Assembly: GCA_030829985.1 (NCBI GenBank)
Contig: JAURNW010000030.1
Location: 1-38,468, forward strand
Length of the DNA: 38,468 bases
Origin: Gammaproteobacteria bacterium
GTDB taxonomy: Bacteria; Pseudomonadota; Gammaproteobacteria; Eutrophobiales; Eutrophobiaceae
Reading direction: 5' to 3'
Below are positions 1-8,934 of this stretch, in pieces (the stretch's first letter is position 1; each line of letters opens with the position of its first letter). The notes under the pieces were generated by a model. It was not told the origin of the DNA. It made no database searches and was given only the letters and a program-made list of their open reading frames with translations. A program made the translations under genes and the position numbers.

Positions 1-208
1 AACGTGCATTGATTAAACAAAATACCTTGGCACTACGTAAACAGATGCATTACGATAAACAACACATTAACTAACCCGATGAACCGATCTGTCTCTTAGT
101 TTATGCCGCTCTTTGTCCAAAAGGTTTTGACGACGTACAGCTGCTCAAAATCAATATGGGGACAAGCTTGTTGATTTTATTGGAAGTGTCTATCGTGCTT
201 ATCAGTTA

Positions 209-460
209 ATGATGGAGAATCATTTTTTACCCATTGTTTTGTTAAAAAAAGCGACTATAAAAAGTGGTTTGGAAGGTTTGATCGTTTGTGATTTAAGAGC
301 AGCCCCTATGCCAATATCACTTATTAATGAAATACATGACAAAGTCAGACAGTCAGTAGAACATAGTTTAACATTGAACATTGATGAAAACTTATCGCTA
401 GATGATAGTGAATTTAATCAGATGTTTAAAGATTATCTCCCGTCAGAGGATAAGTCTTAA
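209..460 (+). CDS. Unidentified small protein, probably a 5'-damaged gene
   Basis: I do not recognise this 83-residue product. It is soluble-looking, with no signal peptide or membrane segment and an acidic C-terminus. The first ATG codons (209 and 212) have no Shine-Dalgarno sequence. The frame stays open upstream to a TGA at 128-130 without any ATG, GTG or TTG, and this upstream stretch reads like ordinary protein (ending in DFIGSVYRAYQL before the Met pair). A second frame is open from 75 to about 200 and also looks protein-like (CPKGFDDVQLLK). The simplest reading is one gene that has lost its start to a frameshift near 140-160, but a real short gene cannot be excluded. It converges on the kinase gene. 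Confidence 0.4.
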   Translation: MMENHFLPIVLLKKATIKSGLEGLIVCDLRAAPMPISLINEIHDKVRQSVEHSLTLNIDENLSLDDSEFNQMFKDYLPSEDKS

Positions 461-494
461 GAGGTATTTATAATTTTCAGTTATATATATTTTA

Positions 495-1763
495 CTAGCC
501 AATCATGTCACTGGTAAACGTCGTTGTTTTTTCACTTGGCATATCTTCAATATCCCCTTCTAGTAAACGATCGCGTATGAATAGACTAATATAGTATCTA
601 TACTTATCATCCATATGGATAAAACTGATACCAATTAATACGTTTTCTTTGGAAGAGTCGTAGTCGCGCCATAACACAATTGCATTTGTTGCTATCTTTA
701 AATAGTCATCGTCAGTTGGTATATAGAATTCAAATAAAAGTTTTCTGCCTGGTCCAATATCTGATGAAGCGCGTAACTTGGCTCCACTGACGGAGATATT
801 TATTGTTTCAGCAGAGATAAAATTCTCATTGTCATTCAACTTGATTCGCACATTCACATGGACAGCGACTCTATGATCCCAGCGTAACTCTTCAAATTCT
901 TTGTTATTTTCGGTGTTACCACCAATTGCAAATGATAAAGCTAGCGCGAATTCTCTACAGGATGAAAATCTTTTATGAGGTTTCTTTTCCAATGCTTTGA
1001 GCATTACTTTTTCAAAACTTTTACTTAAGCCCGGCAAGTATTCGGATGGATTAGTCGGATATTCTTTCAGGTGACAATTAAATAATTCAGGTATTGAACG
1101 ATACTGCTTGAATGGATGCTCGCCGGTTATCATCCTATACAATGTGATCCCAAGTGAATATATATCCGATCTTGAATCCATATAAGAACAATTGATTTGT
1201 TCTGGTGACATATAGGCAGGTGTTCCATTTGGAGTACCCGTTAGTAATGCTTGTTTTTCCAATAGTGTGGCAATTCCGAAATCCATGATCAGGATTTCAC
1301 CAGCCTGACTGATGCGTATATTGCTCGGTTTTAAATCCAGATGGACAATGCCCTGACTATGGGCATAATCCATACCCCATAACACTTGCTGCATTATTTT
1401 AGTTGCTTCAAAAATTGAAAAGGGTGGAGAGGACTTCTTAATCGCATGATCAAGATCTTCACCAACCACCAGCCGCATAACAATTAATACGGACTCATCA
1501 TGTTCAAGCACATCATATATGGGAACAATACTGCAATGTTCTGCTCTTGCCTGAATCCGAGCCTCATTAATGATGGCTTTGTTATTTTCTATTTGACCGG
1601 AACATTGGGCTGCTGATGTTACCTTGATTGCGACATAACGTAATAACTTTTTATCATAAGCTTTATAAACATCACCATATGTTCCCCTACCGATTTTTTC
1701 GTGAAATTTATAACGATCGATTGTTTCTCCCTCAAGAGAAATAATATCGTGTTTTATGGGCAT
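495..1763 (-). CDS. Ser/Thr protein kinase with C-terminal PilZ domain
   Basis: This is a 422-residue cytosolic eukaryotic-type (Hanks) kinase fused to a PilZ domain. Kinase signatures in order: glycine loop GRGTYGDV (25-32), VAIK lysine K47, catalytic loop HLDLKPSN (141-148) with D143, DFG (161-163) and SPE (186-188). The catalytic loop has Leu where most kinases have Arg (HLD for HRD), so this is a non-RD kinase that may not need activation-loop phosphorylation. From about 290 a PilZ domain follows, with RxxxR (R294-R298) and NxSxxG (NISVSG, 322-327), the residues that bind c-di-GMP in this family. There is no transmembrane segment. By inference, c-di-GMP controls the kinase or recruits it. 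It is a lone gene with no phosphatase or obvious substrate beside it, and no clear RBS. Confidence 0.9.
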   Translation of the reverse strand: MPIKHDIISLEGETIDRYKFHEKIGRGTYGDVYKAYDKKLLRYVAIKVTSAAQCSGQIENNKAIINEARIQARAEHCSIVPIYDVLEHDESVLIVMRLVVGEDLDHAIKKSSPPFSIFEATKIMQQVLWGMDYAHSQGIVHLDLKPSNIRISQAGEILIMDFGIATLLEKQALLTGTPNGTPAYMSPEQINCSYMDSRSDIYSLGITLYRMITGEHPFKQYRSIPELFNCHLKEYPTNPSEYLPGLSKSFEKVMLKALEKKPHKRFSSCREFALALSFAIGGNTENNKEFEELRWDHRVAVHVNVRIKLNDNENFISAETINISVSGAKLRASSDIGPGRKLLFEFYIPTDDDYLKIATNAIVLWRDYDSSKENVLIGISFIHMDDKYRYYISLFIRDRLLEGDIEDMPSEKTTTFTSDMIG

Positions 1764-1876
1764 GTCTGAATTTGCCTATTAATAAGTTGATTATCCATTT
1801 AGTAATATCAAAAAAACATTTAGTGTAGTTATCTATACAAGGACTTTTCGAACAATATTTCAATTAAATTTTGGAA

Positions 1877-2863
1877 TTAAATATTAATCTGAGTCTTACT
1901 TACGCCGCCAATTTCTTCTTTTACCAGCTTTGGCACTAAATAGCCGGAACAGTTGGCTTGCATAAATTTAACAAGTTCCCGAGCCTTTTCTATAGTGACA
2001 TCGTAATGTGCTGCGCCAGCAACGGGATCCAATATATGTAAATAGTATGGAATAACATTATTTTCGACTAAACGTTCTGATAGCATTATTAATGCTTCAA
2101 CTGAATCGTTAACACCTTTTAATAATACCGATTGATTCAATACTAATATACCAAAGCGTTGCAAAAGGCTAATAGCTTTAGCCACGTCATCATCAAGTTC
2201 ATTGGCATGATTTGTATGTATAACAAACAATATTGATTTATGATTATTGGTGATCTGTTGGAGTAATGTTGTGGTTATCCTTGCAGGCAAGACAACGGGT
2301 AGTCGAGTGTGAAATCGTATACGTTTAATATGATCTATCTGTGATAGAGAAGTGCATATCTCTGTCAAACGGCGATCTGAGAGTGTTAAAGGGTCACCCC
2401 CACTTAAGATAACTTCATTAATGCTGTTATCATTTTTTATATATTCAAGTGCTGCATTCCAATGTTGACTCGACGCTGTTGATTCCTGATAAGGAAAGTG
2501 TCTTCTGAAACAATAACGACAATGTATGGCACAGGCCGCTGTGGTAATAGACAGAACACGACTTTTGTATTTTTGTAATAAGCCATGCGAGGGCTGAACA
2601 TCAGATTCAGCCAATGGATCATTAATGAAGCCACTTACTTCACTTTCCTCGTCTATGTAAGGGAAAACCTGTCTTAAAATAGGGTCATTTGGGTCATTGT
2701 GTCGTATCCGATTTGCAAAAACATGAGGTACACGAATAGGAAATTGCTCCATGGCCGTATTGCTATAGCCAATCGAATTTGCCACTAATCCTACGTATTC
2801 CAATAGCTCGTTAGGATCGCGTATTGCCTGTGCTAATTGCTCTTGCCAAGATAAAGACTGCAT
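1877..2863 (-). CDS. epmB: EF-P beta-lysylation protein EpmB (lysine 2,3-aminomutase family)
   Basis: EpmB is a radical-SAM, PLP-dependent enzyme that converts (S)-alpha-lysine to (R)-beta-lysine, which EpmA attaches to elongation factor P. The 328-residue length fits EpmB rather than the longer catabolic lysine 2,3-aminomutases. The radical-SAM cluster motif CxxxCxxC is at C111, C115 and C118, followed by FRRHFPY, and the SAM-contacting SGGDPL is at 154-159. It is divergent from efp across an 81-base spacer that must hold both promoters. With efp and epmA next door, the functional assignment is secure. Confidence 0.96.
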   Translation of the reverse strand: MQSLSWQEQLAQAIRDPNELLEYVGLVANSIGYSNTAMEQFPIRVPHVFANRIRHNDPNDPILRQVFPYIDEESEVSGFINDPLAESDVQPSHGLLQKYKSRVLSITTAACAIHCRYCFRRHFPYQESTASSQHWNAALEYIKNDNSINEVILSGGDPLTLSDRRLTEICTSLSQIDHIKRIRFHTRLPVVLPARITTTLLQQITNNHKSILFVIHTNHANELDDDVAKAISLLQRFGILVLNQSVLLKGVNDSVEALIMLSERLVENNVIPYYLHILDPVAGAAHYDVTIEKARELVKFMQANCSGYLVPKLVKEEIGGVSKTQINI

Positions 2864-2944
2864 AAATTGCTCGGTTCCATGTATTATTGCGCTTTTTTAG
2901 AATTCAATTTTTAACAGACTTAACTATATTGGAAAGAGGACATA

Positions 2945-3514
2945 ATGGCGACATACAGCACCAACGAATTCAAACAAGGACTTAAAGTCATGATTGAAAA
3001 TGACCCATGCTCAATCATTGAGAATGAGTTTGTTAAACCCGGCAAGGGGCAGGCATTTAACCGTGTAAAAATGCGGAATCTCAAAACTGGACGGGTCCTT
3101 GAAAAAACCTATAAATCGGGCGAGTCTATTGAGGGTGCTGATGTGATCGACCTGGAGCTGCAATATCTCTACAACGATGGTGAGATGTGGCATTTCATGG
3201 ATCAAAACAGTTATGAGCAATATGCCGCAGAAGAAACTGCTGTAGCTGATGCTAAACAGTGGATTAAAGGTGAAGAAATGTGTCTTGTGACCTTATGGAA
3301 TAACGTGCCTTTGTCTGTAGCAGCACCAAATTTTGTCGTGTTACAGGTGACCGAGACTGACCCAGGATTAAAAGGTGACACTGCACAGGGCGGGTCAAAA
3401 CCGGCAACACTTGAGACCGGTGCTGTGGTTAAAGTACCTTTATTTGTCGAAAATGAAGATCTGCTAAAAATTGACACCCGGATTGGTGAGTACGTCAGTC
3501 GAGCTAAAGAGTGA
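2945..3514 (+). CDS. efp: Elongation factor P
   Basis: EF-P is a tRNA-shaped translation factor that binds near the ribosomal E site and rescues ribosomes stalled at polyproline stretches. The 189-residue length is normal for the family. Residue K34, at the tip of the KPGKGQAF loop (31-38), is the lysine that EpmA/EpmB beta-lysylate. This is the lysine-type EF-P; the Arg-rhamnosylated type has Arg there. A good Shine-Dalgarno (AGAGGA, about 2935-2940) sits 4 bases before the ATG. epmA follows 76 bases downstream in the same direction with no visible terminator, so co-transcription is likely. Confidence 0.98.
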   Translation: MATYSTNEFKQGLKVMIENDPCSIIENEFVKPGKGQAFNRVKMRNLKTGRVLEKTYKSGESIEGADVIDLELQYLYNDGEMWHFMDQNSYEQYAAEETAVADAKQWIKGEEMCLVTLWNNVPLSVAAPNFVVLQVTETDPGLKGDTAQGGSKPATLETGAVVKVPLFVENEDLLKIDTRIGEYVSRAKE

Positions 3515-3590
3515 TCAAATAACAGCTTAAATACCGGGTCAGAAATATTAGGCTAGTAGTTTTAATCATCAATCCTTAATATCGCTTGGC

Positions 3591-4550
3591 ATGGCATCTG
3601 ACAATTCATGGCAACCTAGTGCCCACCTGAACATAATAAGAAATAGGGCAAAGCTGCTGCAAGATATTCGTGCTTTTATGGATGTTCGTGGTGTTATTGA
3701 GGTAGACACCCCCATATTGAGTCATTACGCTATTAGTGACCCCTATATCCAAAGCCTGACAACGTCTTATGCTGCAGAAAAAAACAGCACGCTTTATTTA
3801 CATACATCACCTGAATTTTGCATGAAACGGTTACTCGCTGCGGGCTCTGGTGCAATCTACCAATTTGCACATGTTTTTCGGAATGAAGAATCTGGCAGGC
3901 AACATAATACTGAGTTCACAATGCTCGAGTGGTACCGGCCCGAGTTTGATTATCATCAACTGATGAATGAAGTTAACGAACTTCTGGTTCATATCGGTTT
4001 GAAGAAAGCAGATAAATTGACCTATGCTGAATTATTTCAACGAGTGGTTCAACTTAACCCGCATACGGTTGATATAAATCAATTACAAGCACTTTGCCAA
4101 CAAGCCGGCTGGGATACAGTTACGGATGATCGTCACGCTTTACTGGATTTCGTATTTTCTGAAATTGTCATAAAGCAACGTAAAAATAATAGTACGCCAC
4201 TGATTGTTTATGATTATCCTGAATGTATGTCCGCTTTATCAACTTTGAAGGCCGGTAATCCTGTCGTCAGCGAAAGATTTGAGTTGTTTATTAATGGTAT
4301 GGAGATCGCTAATGGCTTTAATGAATTAACTGATGCCGATGAACAACTACAACGTTTTGAAAATGATCTTGGGGCACGTAAAAAGAAAGGTCTAACGACA
4401 CCACCCGTTGATAAAAACTTTATAGACGCACTGAAATCGGGTTTGCCTGAATGTGCCGGTGTCGCCATGGGTATTGAGCGATTGTTGATGGTTCTATTTG
4501 AAATAGACAAGATAAACGAGGTTACCACGTTCTCTCTGGAAAGAAATTGA
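3591..4550 (+). CDS. epmA: EF-P--(R)-beta-lysine ligase EpmA
   Basis: EpmA is a class II lysyl-tRNA-synthetase paralogue without the anticodon-binding domain. It activates (R)-beta-lysine with ATP and transfers it to K34 of EF-P. At 319 residues it has catalytic-core size only, against about 500 for LysRS. Class II motif 2 is visible as FRNEESGRQHNTEFTMLEWY (96-115), and motif 3 near the C-terminus as GVAMGIERLLM. The start lacks a clear Shine-Dalgarno, but translation from this ATG gives the expected N-terminus. It lies downstream of efp and opposite epmB, so the three-gene pathway is together. EpmC, the hydroxylase, is not in the window. Confidence 0.95.
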   Translation: MASDNSWQPSAHLNIIRNRAKLLQDIRAFMDVRGVIEVDTPILSHYAISDPYIQSLTTSYAAEKNSTLYLHTSPEFCMKRLLAAGSGAIYQFAHVFRNEESGRQHNTEFTMLEWYRPEFDYHQLMNEVNELLVHIGLKKADKLTYAELFQRVVQLNPHTVDINQLQALCQQAGWDTVTDDRHALLDFVFSEIVIKQRKNNSTPLIVYDYPECMSALSTLKAGNPVVSERFELFINGMEIANGFNELTDADEQLQRFENDLGARKKKGLTTPPVDKNFIDALKSGLPECAGVAMGIERLLMVLFEIDKINEVTTFSLERN

Positions 4551-4657
4551 TCTCTGGTAATTTAATCAACCTAAAAGATTATTGTTCTTTATAATTACAC
4601 GTTATTTTCTTTGGCTTTTACTCTCACACGAATGTTATTTGTATTTATTGTATTTAT

Positions 4658-6562
4658 ATGAAAACTGTCAAAGATATATTTTCTGATACTGGATCTTTAG
4701 CCAACTTGATCAGTGATTATCAACACCGTCCAGAGCAGGAAGATATGGCAAACAAGATATTGTCTGCCATATCTGAAGGCGAGAGTCTGGTTTGCGAAGC
4801 AGGGACGGGTACCGGTAAAACAGTAGCGTATCTTGTTCCTGCATTACTCTCTAAACAGAAAATAATTGTTTCTACTGGCACACGCCATCTTCAGGATCAA
4901 CTCTACCAGAAAGATCTACCATTAGTGCTTGATGCTCTGGAGTCATCGGCAACCACCATGGTGTTAAAAGGCCGTGCAAATTATCTGTGTTTGCAACATA
5001 TGGATATAGCCATTAATGACACGAAAGACCTGAGCTACCAGAACATGTCCGATTTACAAGAAGTTGTGCAATGGTCATCTTCAACCAAAACCGGTGATAT
5101 TAATGAACTGGGAATGATCGAAGAGAATTCAGTGATACGTTCAAAAATAACGTCAACGACAGAGAACTGTCTTGGTCAATCGTGTCCTGATTATGATGCT
5201 TGTTTTGTCTTTAAAAACAGGAAATCAGCACTGGAAGCAGATCTGGTAATTACTAACCATCACTTATTGTTATCAGATATGGGGTTACGAGAGAAGGGGT
5301 TTGGTGAAGTATTGCCTTTAGCCGATGTTATTATCTTTGATGAAGCGCACCAGTTACCTGAATTGGCATCAACATATTTCAGCCAGACAATGAGTAGTCG
5401 TCAGTTATTGGAATTGATCAGTGATATTAAAACGGCAGACCACGAAGAAGCAGGCGATTTAGAAGAGCTTGCCGGTGCCTTGGCTCGCTTCGAAAAAGCA
5501 ATACGTGATGTACGACTTGTTTTTAGTCGCAAAGATCAGCGTTTAAACTGGCTTGAAGTTTGGGAAAAATCTTTATTGTCTACTGAACTACCAAAACTGT
5601 TATCAGCCTATCAACTGGTTATCGACATCCTTGAAACGGCATCTGGTCGTGGCAAATTACTTGATAATTGCTGGCAACGTGCGAAGGCACATTATAATTA
5701 TATTGATAGTTACATTGAGACAAATAATGAAGAATCGATCCGGTGGATTGAGATACGCGGGCACCATGTTTATTTAAATCAGACGCCTGTTAATATTTCT
5801 GAAACATTTCAGCAACGTCTCAGTGAATACAATGCCACTTGTATATTCACTTCAGCCAGTCTGGCAATAAATGATGATTTTAATTATTACAGCCGACAAC
5901 TGGGTCTTGAAACGTGTCGTACACAAGTATGGAATAGTCCTTTCGATTACCCAACACAGACTTGTTTGTATGTGCCACTCGATCTACCTGAACCTAACTC
6001 ACCGGCTTTTTTTGATGCCTTCATTGAAAGAACAATTAAATTACTATCGTATAGCGAAGGTCATGCCTTTGTGTTATTTACCAGTCACCAGGCATTAGCC
6101 AAAGCAGCTGAAATATTATCGAAGGCAATTAAATACCCTATTTTCATCCAGGGACATGCACCACGTTCAGAATTATTAAATCAGTTTAGAAACACCAAAC
6201 ATGCTGTATTACTAGGTACCAGTAGTTTTTGGGAAGGCGTTGATGTTAAAGGGGAGGCCCTATCTTTGGTAATTATCGATAAACTACCGTTTGCCAGCCC
6301 GGATGATCCTGTATTACAGGCGCGTTTAAATCACTTCAGCAAACAAGGTGGAAACCCTTTTATGGACCATCAGGTACCACAGGCTGCGATAAGCTTAAAA
6401 CAAGGTGTAGGGCGATTAATTCGTGATATTACAGACCGCGGTGTTTGTGTCATTTGTGATAAACGTATTGTGAGTAAGGGTTACGGAAAGCAAATTATTA
6501 AAGCTTTGCCACCAATGCCGATATCGCATGATCTTGAAGATGTGCAACGATTTTTTAATTAG
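4658..6562 (+). CDS. yoaA: DinG/XPD-type ATP-dependent DNA helicase YoaA
   Basis: This is a superfamily 2 iron-sulfur helicase of the XPD/DinG group. The 634 residues are close to E. coli YoaA and shorter than DinG. Walker A is EAGTGTGKT (47-55) and the Walker B box is DEAH (228-231). Four cysteines between them, C111, C171, C176 and C182, have the spacing expected of the [4Fe-4S] domain. Helicase motif VI appears near the C-terminus as QGVGRLIRD. In E. coli, YoaA unwinds damaged replication intermediates together with the pol III chi subunit; the same role here is inferred. No Shine-Dalgarno is seen before the ATG. The stop overlaps the convergent methyltransferase stop by 4 bases. Confidence 0.93.
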   Translation: MKTVKDIFSDTGSLANLISDYQHRPEQEDMANKILSAISEGESLVCEAGTGTGKTVAYLVPALLSKQKIIVSTGTRHLQDQLYQKDLPLVLDALESSATTMVLKGRANYLCLQHMDIAINDTKDLSYQNMSDLQEVVQWSSSTKTGDINELGMIEENSVIRSKITSTTENCLGQSCPDYDACFVFKNRKSALEADLVITNHHLLLSDMGLREKGFGEVLPLADVIIFDEAHQLPELASTYFSQTMSSRQLLELISDIKTADHEEAGDLEELAGALARFEKAIRDVRLVFSRKDQRLNWLEVWEKSLLSTELPKLLSAYQLVIDILETASGRGKLLDNCWQRAKAHYNYIDSYIETNNEESIRWIEIRGHHVYLNQTPVNISETFQQRLSEYNATCIFTSASLAINDDFNYYSRQLGLETCRTQVWNSPFDYPTQTCLYVPLDLPEPNSPAFFDAFIERTIKLLSYSEGHAFVLFTSHQALAKAAEILSKAIKYPIFIQGHAPRSELLNQFRNTKHAVLLGTSSFWEGVDVKGEALSLVIIDKLPFASPDDPVLQARLNHFSKQGGNPFMDHQVPQAAISLKQGVGRLIRDITDRGVCVICDKRIVSKGYGKQIIKALPPMPISHDLEDVQRFFN

Positions 6563-7221
6563 CGTTTTAATACTAGCGTAATACCATCTGCTACTGGCAA
6601 CATGCTTATCATCACTCGTTCATCTGAATGCAGATGTTCATTAAACTGACGTATAGCAATAGTATCCTCATCTTGTATTTCAAGGTTAACCGGGTATCCT
6701 GACCACAACACATTGTCTATAAGGATAACGCCACCTTTCCTGATGAGTTGTAAAGCCCGTTCATAATAATCAATGTATTCAGGTTTATGCGCGTCAATAA
6801 AGGCAAAATCATAGGTGTCTGACTGATTACTTTCTATTAGCTTATCCAACGTTGATATAGCCGGACCAATGTGTAAACTGATTTTTTCAGCAAGCCCGGC
6901 TTTAAGCCAGTATGATTTTGCAATGGCGGTTATCTCAGAATCGATGTCACAGGCATCAAGATGTCCGTTGTCGGGTAATGCTGTAGCGATACAAAGGCTG
7001 CTGTATCCAGTATATACGCCTATTTCTAAAGCTTTGTTAACATTTAATAATGTAATTAAGAATGAGATGAATTGGCCTTGTTCCGGTGCAATTTGCATTC
7101 TGGCCAGGGGCAATTTTGCGGTTTCAGTACGACATTCTTTTAATATTTGTGATTCTCGTAATGAAACTGACAACAGATAATTATAGACTGCATCATCAAG
7201 TTGTAGACTTTGTCTTGTCAT
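6559..7221 (-). CDS. Class I SAM-dependent O-methyltransferase (caffeoyl-CoA OMT-like)
   Basis: This is a 220-residue Rossmann-fold methyltransferase of the small cation-dependent O-methyltransferase family (caffeoyl-CoA OMT/YrrM-like). The SAM-binding motif I is ALEIGVYTGYSSL (about 64-76). The metal-ligand motifs are FIDAHKPEY and LIDNVLWSG, which retain the Asp and Asp-Asn ligands. The family usually has DADK, and here the second Asp is His. In bacteria some relatives act on catechols and others on tRNA (TrmR, the 5-hydroxyuridine methyltransferase); the sequence alone does not settle the substrate. It is divergent from cpdA and convergent with yoaA. Confidence 0.88.
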   Translation of the reverse strand: MTRQSLQLDDAVYNYLLSVSLRESQILKECRTETAKLPLARMQIAPEQGQFISFLITLLNVNKALEIGVYTGYSSLCIATALPDNGHLDACDIDSEITAIAKSYWLKAGLAEKISLHIGPAISTLDKLIESNQSDTYDFAFIDAHKPEYIDYYERALQLIRKGGVILIDNVLWSGYPVNLEIQDEDTIAIRQFNEHLHSDERVMISMLPVADGITLVLKR

Positions 7222-7260
7222 AACAGGGTGTTGATTTTATGAAGTTAGCTAGAGAATATC

Positions 7261-8061
7261 ATGATTAAGTCAATTGAAACGATAAGCAAAGAAAAGATAA
7301 AAGACTCCGGCATTATCAAAATAATCCAGATAACAGACACTCATATCCTTGATGACAATGCGCCATCTTTTAATGATTTCGATACATCTGAGAGTTTGAA
7401 GCGGGTTCTGGAAGCCATAAGAAAAAATGAGGCTGATGCAGATTTAATCCTGTTGACGGGTGATTTGGTTCACGAAGCTACTGAAACAGCTTATCAAAAA
7501 TTGGTCGACCATCTGGCAACAACCACTATCCCTATACTTGCTCTGCCTGGTAATCATGATATCCCTGAGAGAATGCACTATGTTATGGGCGCTAATGGCC
7601 ATGATATGGGCAATCTGATTAAGTTCGATAACTGGCTAGTCATTCTTTTGAATACCTGTATTAAAGGTGAACATAGCGGCGAGTTATCAGTTGCAGAACT
7701 TGAGTTTCTGAAAAGTACGCTACAAAGTAATACTGACAAGCATTGTCTAATTGCATTACATCACCACCCGGTATCAATAAATAGTAGCTGGATGGATGCA
7801 ATGTCTTTAAAGAATGCAGAATCGTTTTTTGATGTAATTGATGAGTTTAATCAAGTTCGCGCGATAATCTGGGGGCACATCCATCAAGAATTTGAATCAG
7901 AAAGAGAAGGTGTCAGTCTATTCGGAACACCATCGACTTGTTTACAATTCAAGCCAGGCAGTAATGACTTTGAGATCGATAAGAAAAAACCGGCTTATAG
8001 AAGATTGAAGCTTAAAAATGATGGTAAATTATCATCAAAAGTGGTTTATTTAAAAAAATAA
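7261..8061 (+). CDS. cpdA: 3',5'-cyclic-AMP phosphodiesterase CpdA (class III)
   Basis: This 266-residue calcineurin-like metallophosphoesterase matches CpdA (Icc), which hydrolyses cAMP. All dinuclear-metal motifs are present: DxH (D26, H28), GD (67-68), GNHD (97-100), HHHP (167-170) and GHIH (205-208). The DTH...GD...GNHD...GHIH spacing and total length are those of CpdA. A related phosphoesterase with another substrate is possible but less likely. It stands alone between a divergent methyltransferase and convergent tsaB. A CRP-like half-palindrome is found about 800 bases downstream, before lolC. Confidence 0.88.
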   Translation: MIKSIETISKEKIKDSGIIKIIQITDTHILDDNAPSFNDFDTSESLKRVLEAIRKNEADADLILLTGDLVHEATETAYQKLVDHLATTTIPILALPGNHDIPERMHYVMGANGHDMGNLIKFDNWLVILLNTCIKGEHSGELSVAELEFLKSTLQSNTDKHCLIALHHHPVSINSSWMDAMSLKNAESFFDVIDEFNQVRAIIWGHIHQEFESEREGVSLFGTPSTCLQFKPGSNDFEIDKKKPAYRRLKLKNDGKLSSKVVYLKK

Positions 8062-8108
8062 TACCTATAATTAATATTAATAATAGCTAGTAACACATTG
8101 TAATATAA

Positions 8109-8777
8109 CTAATTATTAATAACTTTATTTCTTAAATAAACGGGTATGGCTTGTTCAACTGGAATTGCCTTACCTTCGAGATAGATTGGCTTTGCCAGGG
8201 CAATAACATCCACTGCCGATGGAAATACTTCACCATTAAAACCAATTAAATTCTCCTTAAATTTGAGTTGCAGTTCTTTTTCATAGGTTTTCCAACCCGT
8301 TCCAGCACCGAACCAATCACCCTGAGTTGGCATAGTCGCATCTAGCACGGAACATACCTTTTCATCGGACATTTGCTGCATTAAGCCCAGCTCATTTTTC
8401 ATGTAAAGCCCCCAGTATATTTCCTGCATGCGGGCATCAATAGCAGTTGCAACGTGAGTGTATTCATCAGCATAACGCTGCGCCAGTGCATTCAATGTCG
8501 AAACTGGGATAACAGGGGTGTTATGCGCAAAGGCAAGGCCTTGTATAACGCCTATAGCAATCCGAACCCCGGTAAATGCACCAGGACCTTGGCCAAAGGC
8601 TATCGCGTCAAGATCACTGGTTTGTATATCGGCTTGATGTAACAGGTCATCGATCATTGGCAACAACATCTCAGTATGTCGTCTTGGTGCAACTTCAAAA
8701 TGATGTATACAAGAATCGTCTATATCAAGTGCAGCAGAACAGGCTTCCGTTGCTGTTTCAATGGCTAATATCTTCAT
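8109..8777 (-). CDS. tsaB: tRNA t6A biosynthesis protein TsaB
   Basis: TsaB is the ASKHA-fold partner of TsaD. With TsaC and TsaE, the TsaBD complex makes N6-threonylcarbamoyladenosine at position 37 of ANN-decoding tRNAs. The 222 residues start with MKILAIETATEACS and carry the characteristic GQGPGAFTGVRI (62-73). TsaB lacks TsaD's metal-binding histidines and acts as a scaffold for TsaD. It is transcribed away from the lolCD pair. Confidence 0.95.
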   Translation of the reverse strand: MKILAIETATEACSAALDIDDSCIHHFEVAPRRHTEMLLPMIDDLLHQADIQTSDLDAIAFGQGPGAFTGVRIAIGVIQGLAFAHNTPVIPVSTLNALAQRYADEYTHVATAIDARMQEIYWGLYMKNELGLMQQMSDEKVCSVLDATMPTQGDWFGAGTGWKTYEKELQLKFKENLIGFNGEVFPSAVDVIALAKPIYLEGKAIPVEQAIPVYLRNKVINN

Positions 8778-8849
8778 GTACGTATTACAAGGTAATTATT
8801 TAACCATAACAATATTTTTTTCGATTTAAAGTACAAAAATAAATCATTA

Positions 8850-8865
8850 TGTGACTTGAGTAACA
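8850..8865. promoter_or_regulatory. Possible CRP-type site
   Basis: TGTGA-N6-TAACA matches the CRP half-site consensus TGTGA-N6-TCACA at nine of ten positions. It lies in the divergent tsaB/lolC spacer and overlaps a possible -35 (TTGAGT, 8856-8861). Single matches of this quality arise by chance in AT-rich spacers, so confidence is low. Confidence 0.2.
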
Positions 8866-8898
8866 AAACTTATATATAAATAATACAGTCATAGTTTG

Positions 8899-8927
8899 TT
8901 TCAAGCTTGGCCCAAGCACTCTATAAT
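8899..8927 (+). promoter_or_regulatory. Candidate promoter directly before the lolC start
   Basis: A perfect TATAAT lies at 8922-8927, with a weak -35 (TTTCAA, 8899-8904) 17 bases upstream. The expected transcription start would fall at about 8934-8936, on the ATG at 8935. There is no Shine-Dalgarno before that ATG, so the transcript could be leaderless. A further upstream promoter using TTGAGT (8856) could give a leader instead. Confidence 0.35.
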
Positions 8928-8934
8928 GCGCAGC

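Noticed and set aside
3-74. Open frame from the window edge ending at TAA 72-74, possible 3' end of a gene
   Set aside because: Only 23 codons are visible, with no recognisable motif; too little to call a gene.
1764-1876. Sigma70 promoter for the kinase gene
   Set aside because: Several TTGNNN/TATANN-like pairs exist in this AT-rich spacer, but none has good spacing and both boxes.
8896-8934. TTG start of lolC at 8896
   Set aside because: The extra 13 residues do not resemble the family N-terminus, and the TTG has no RBS.
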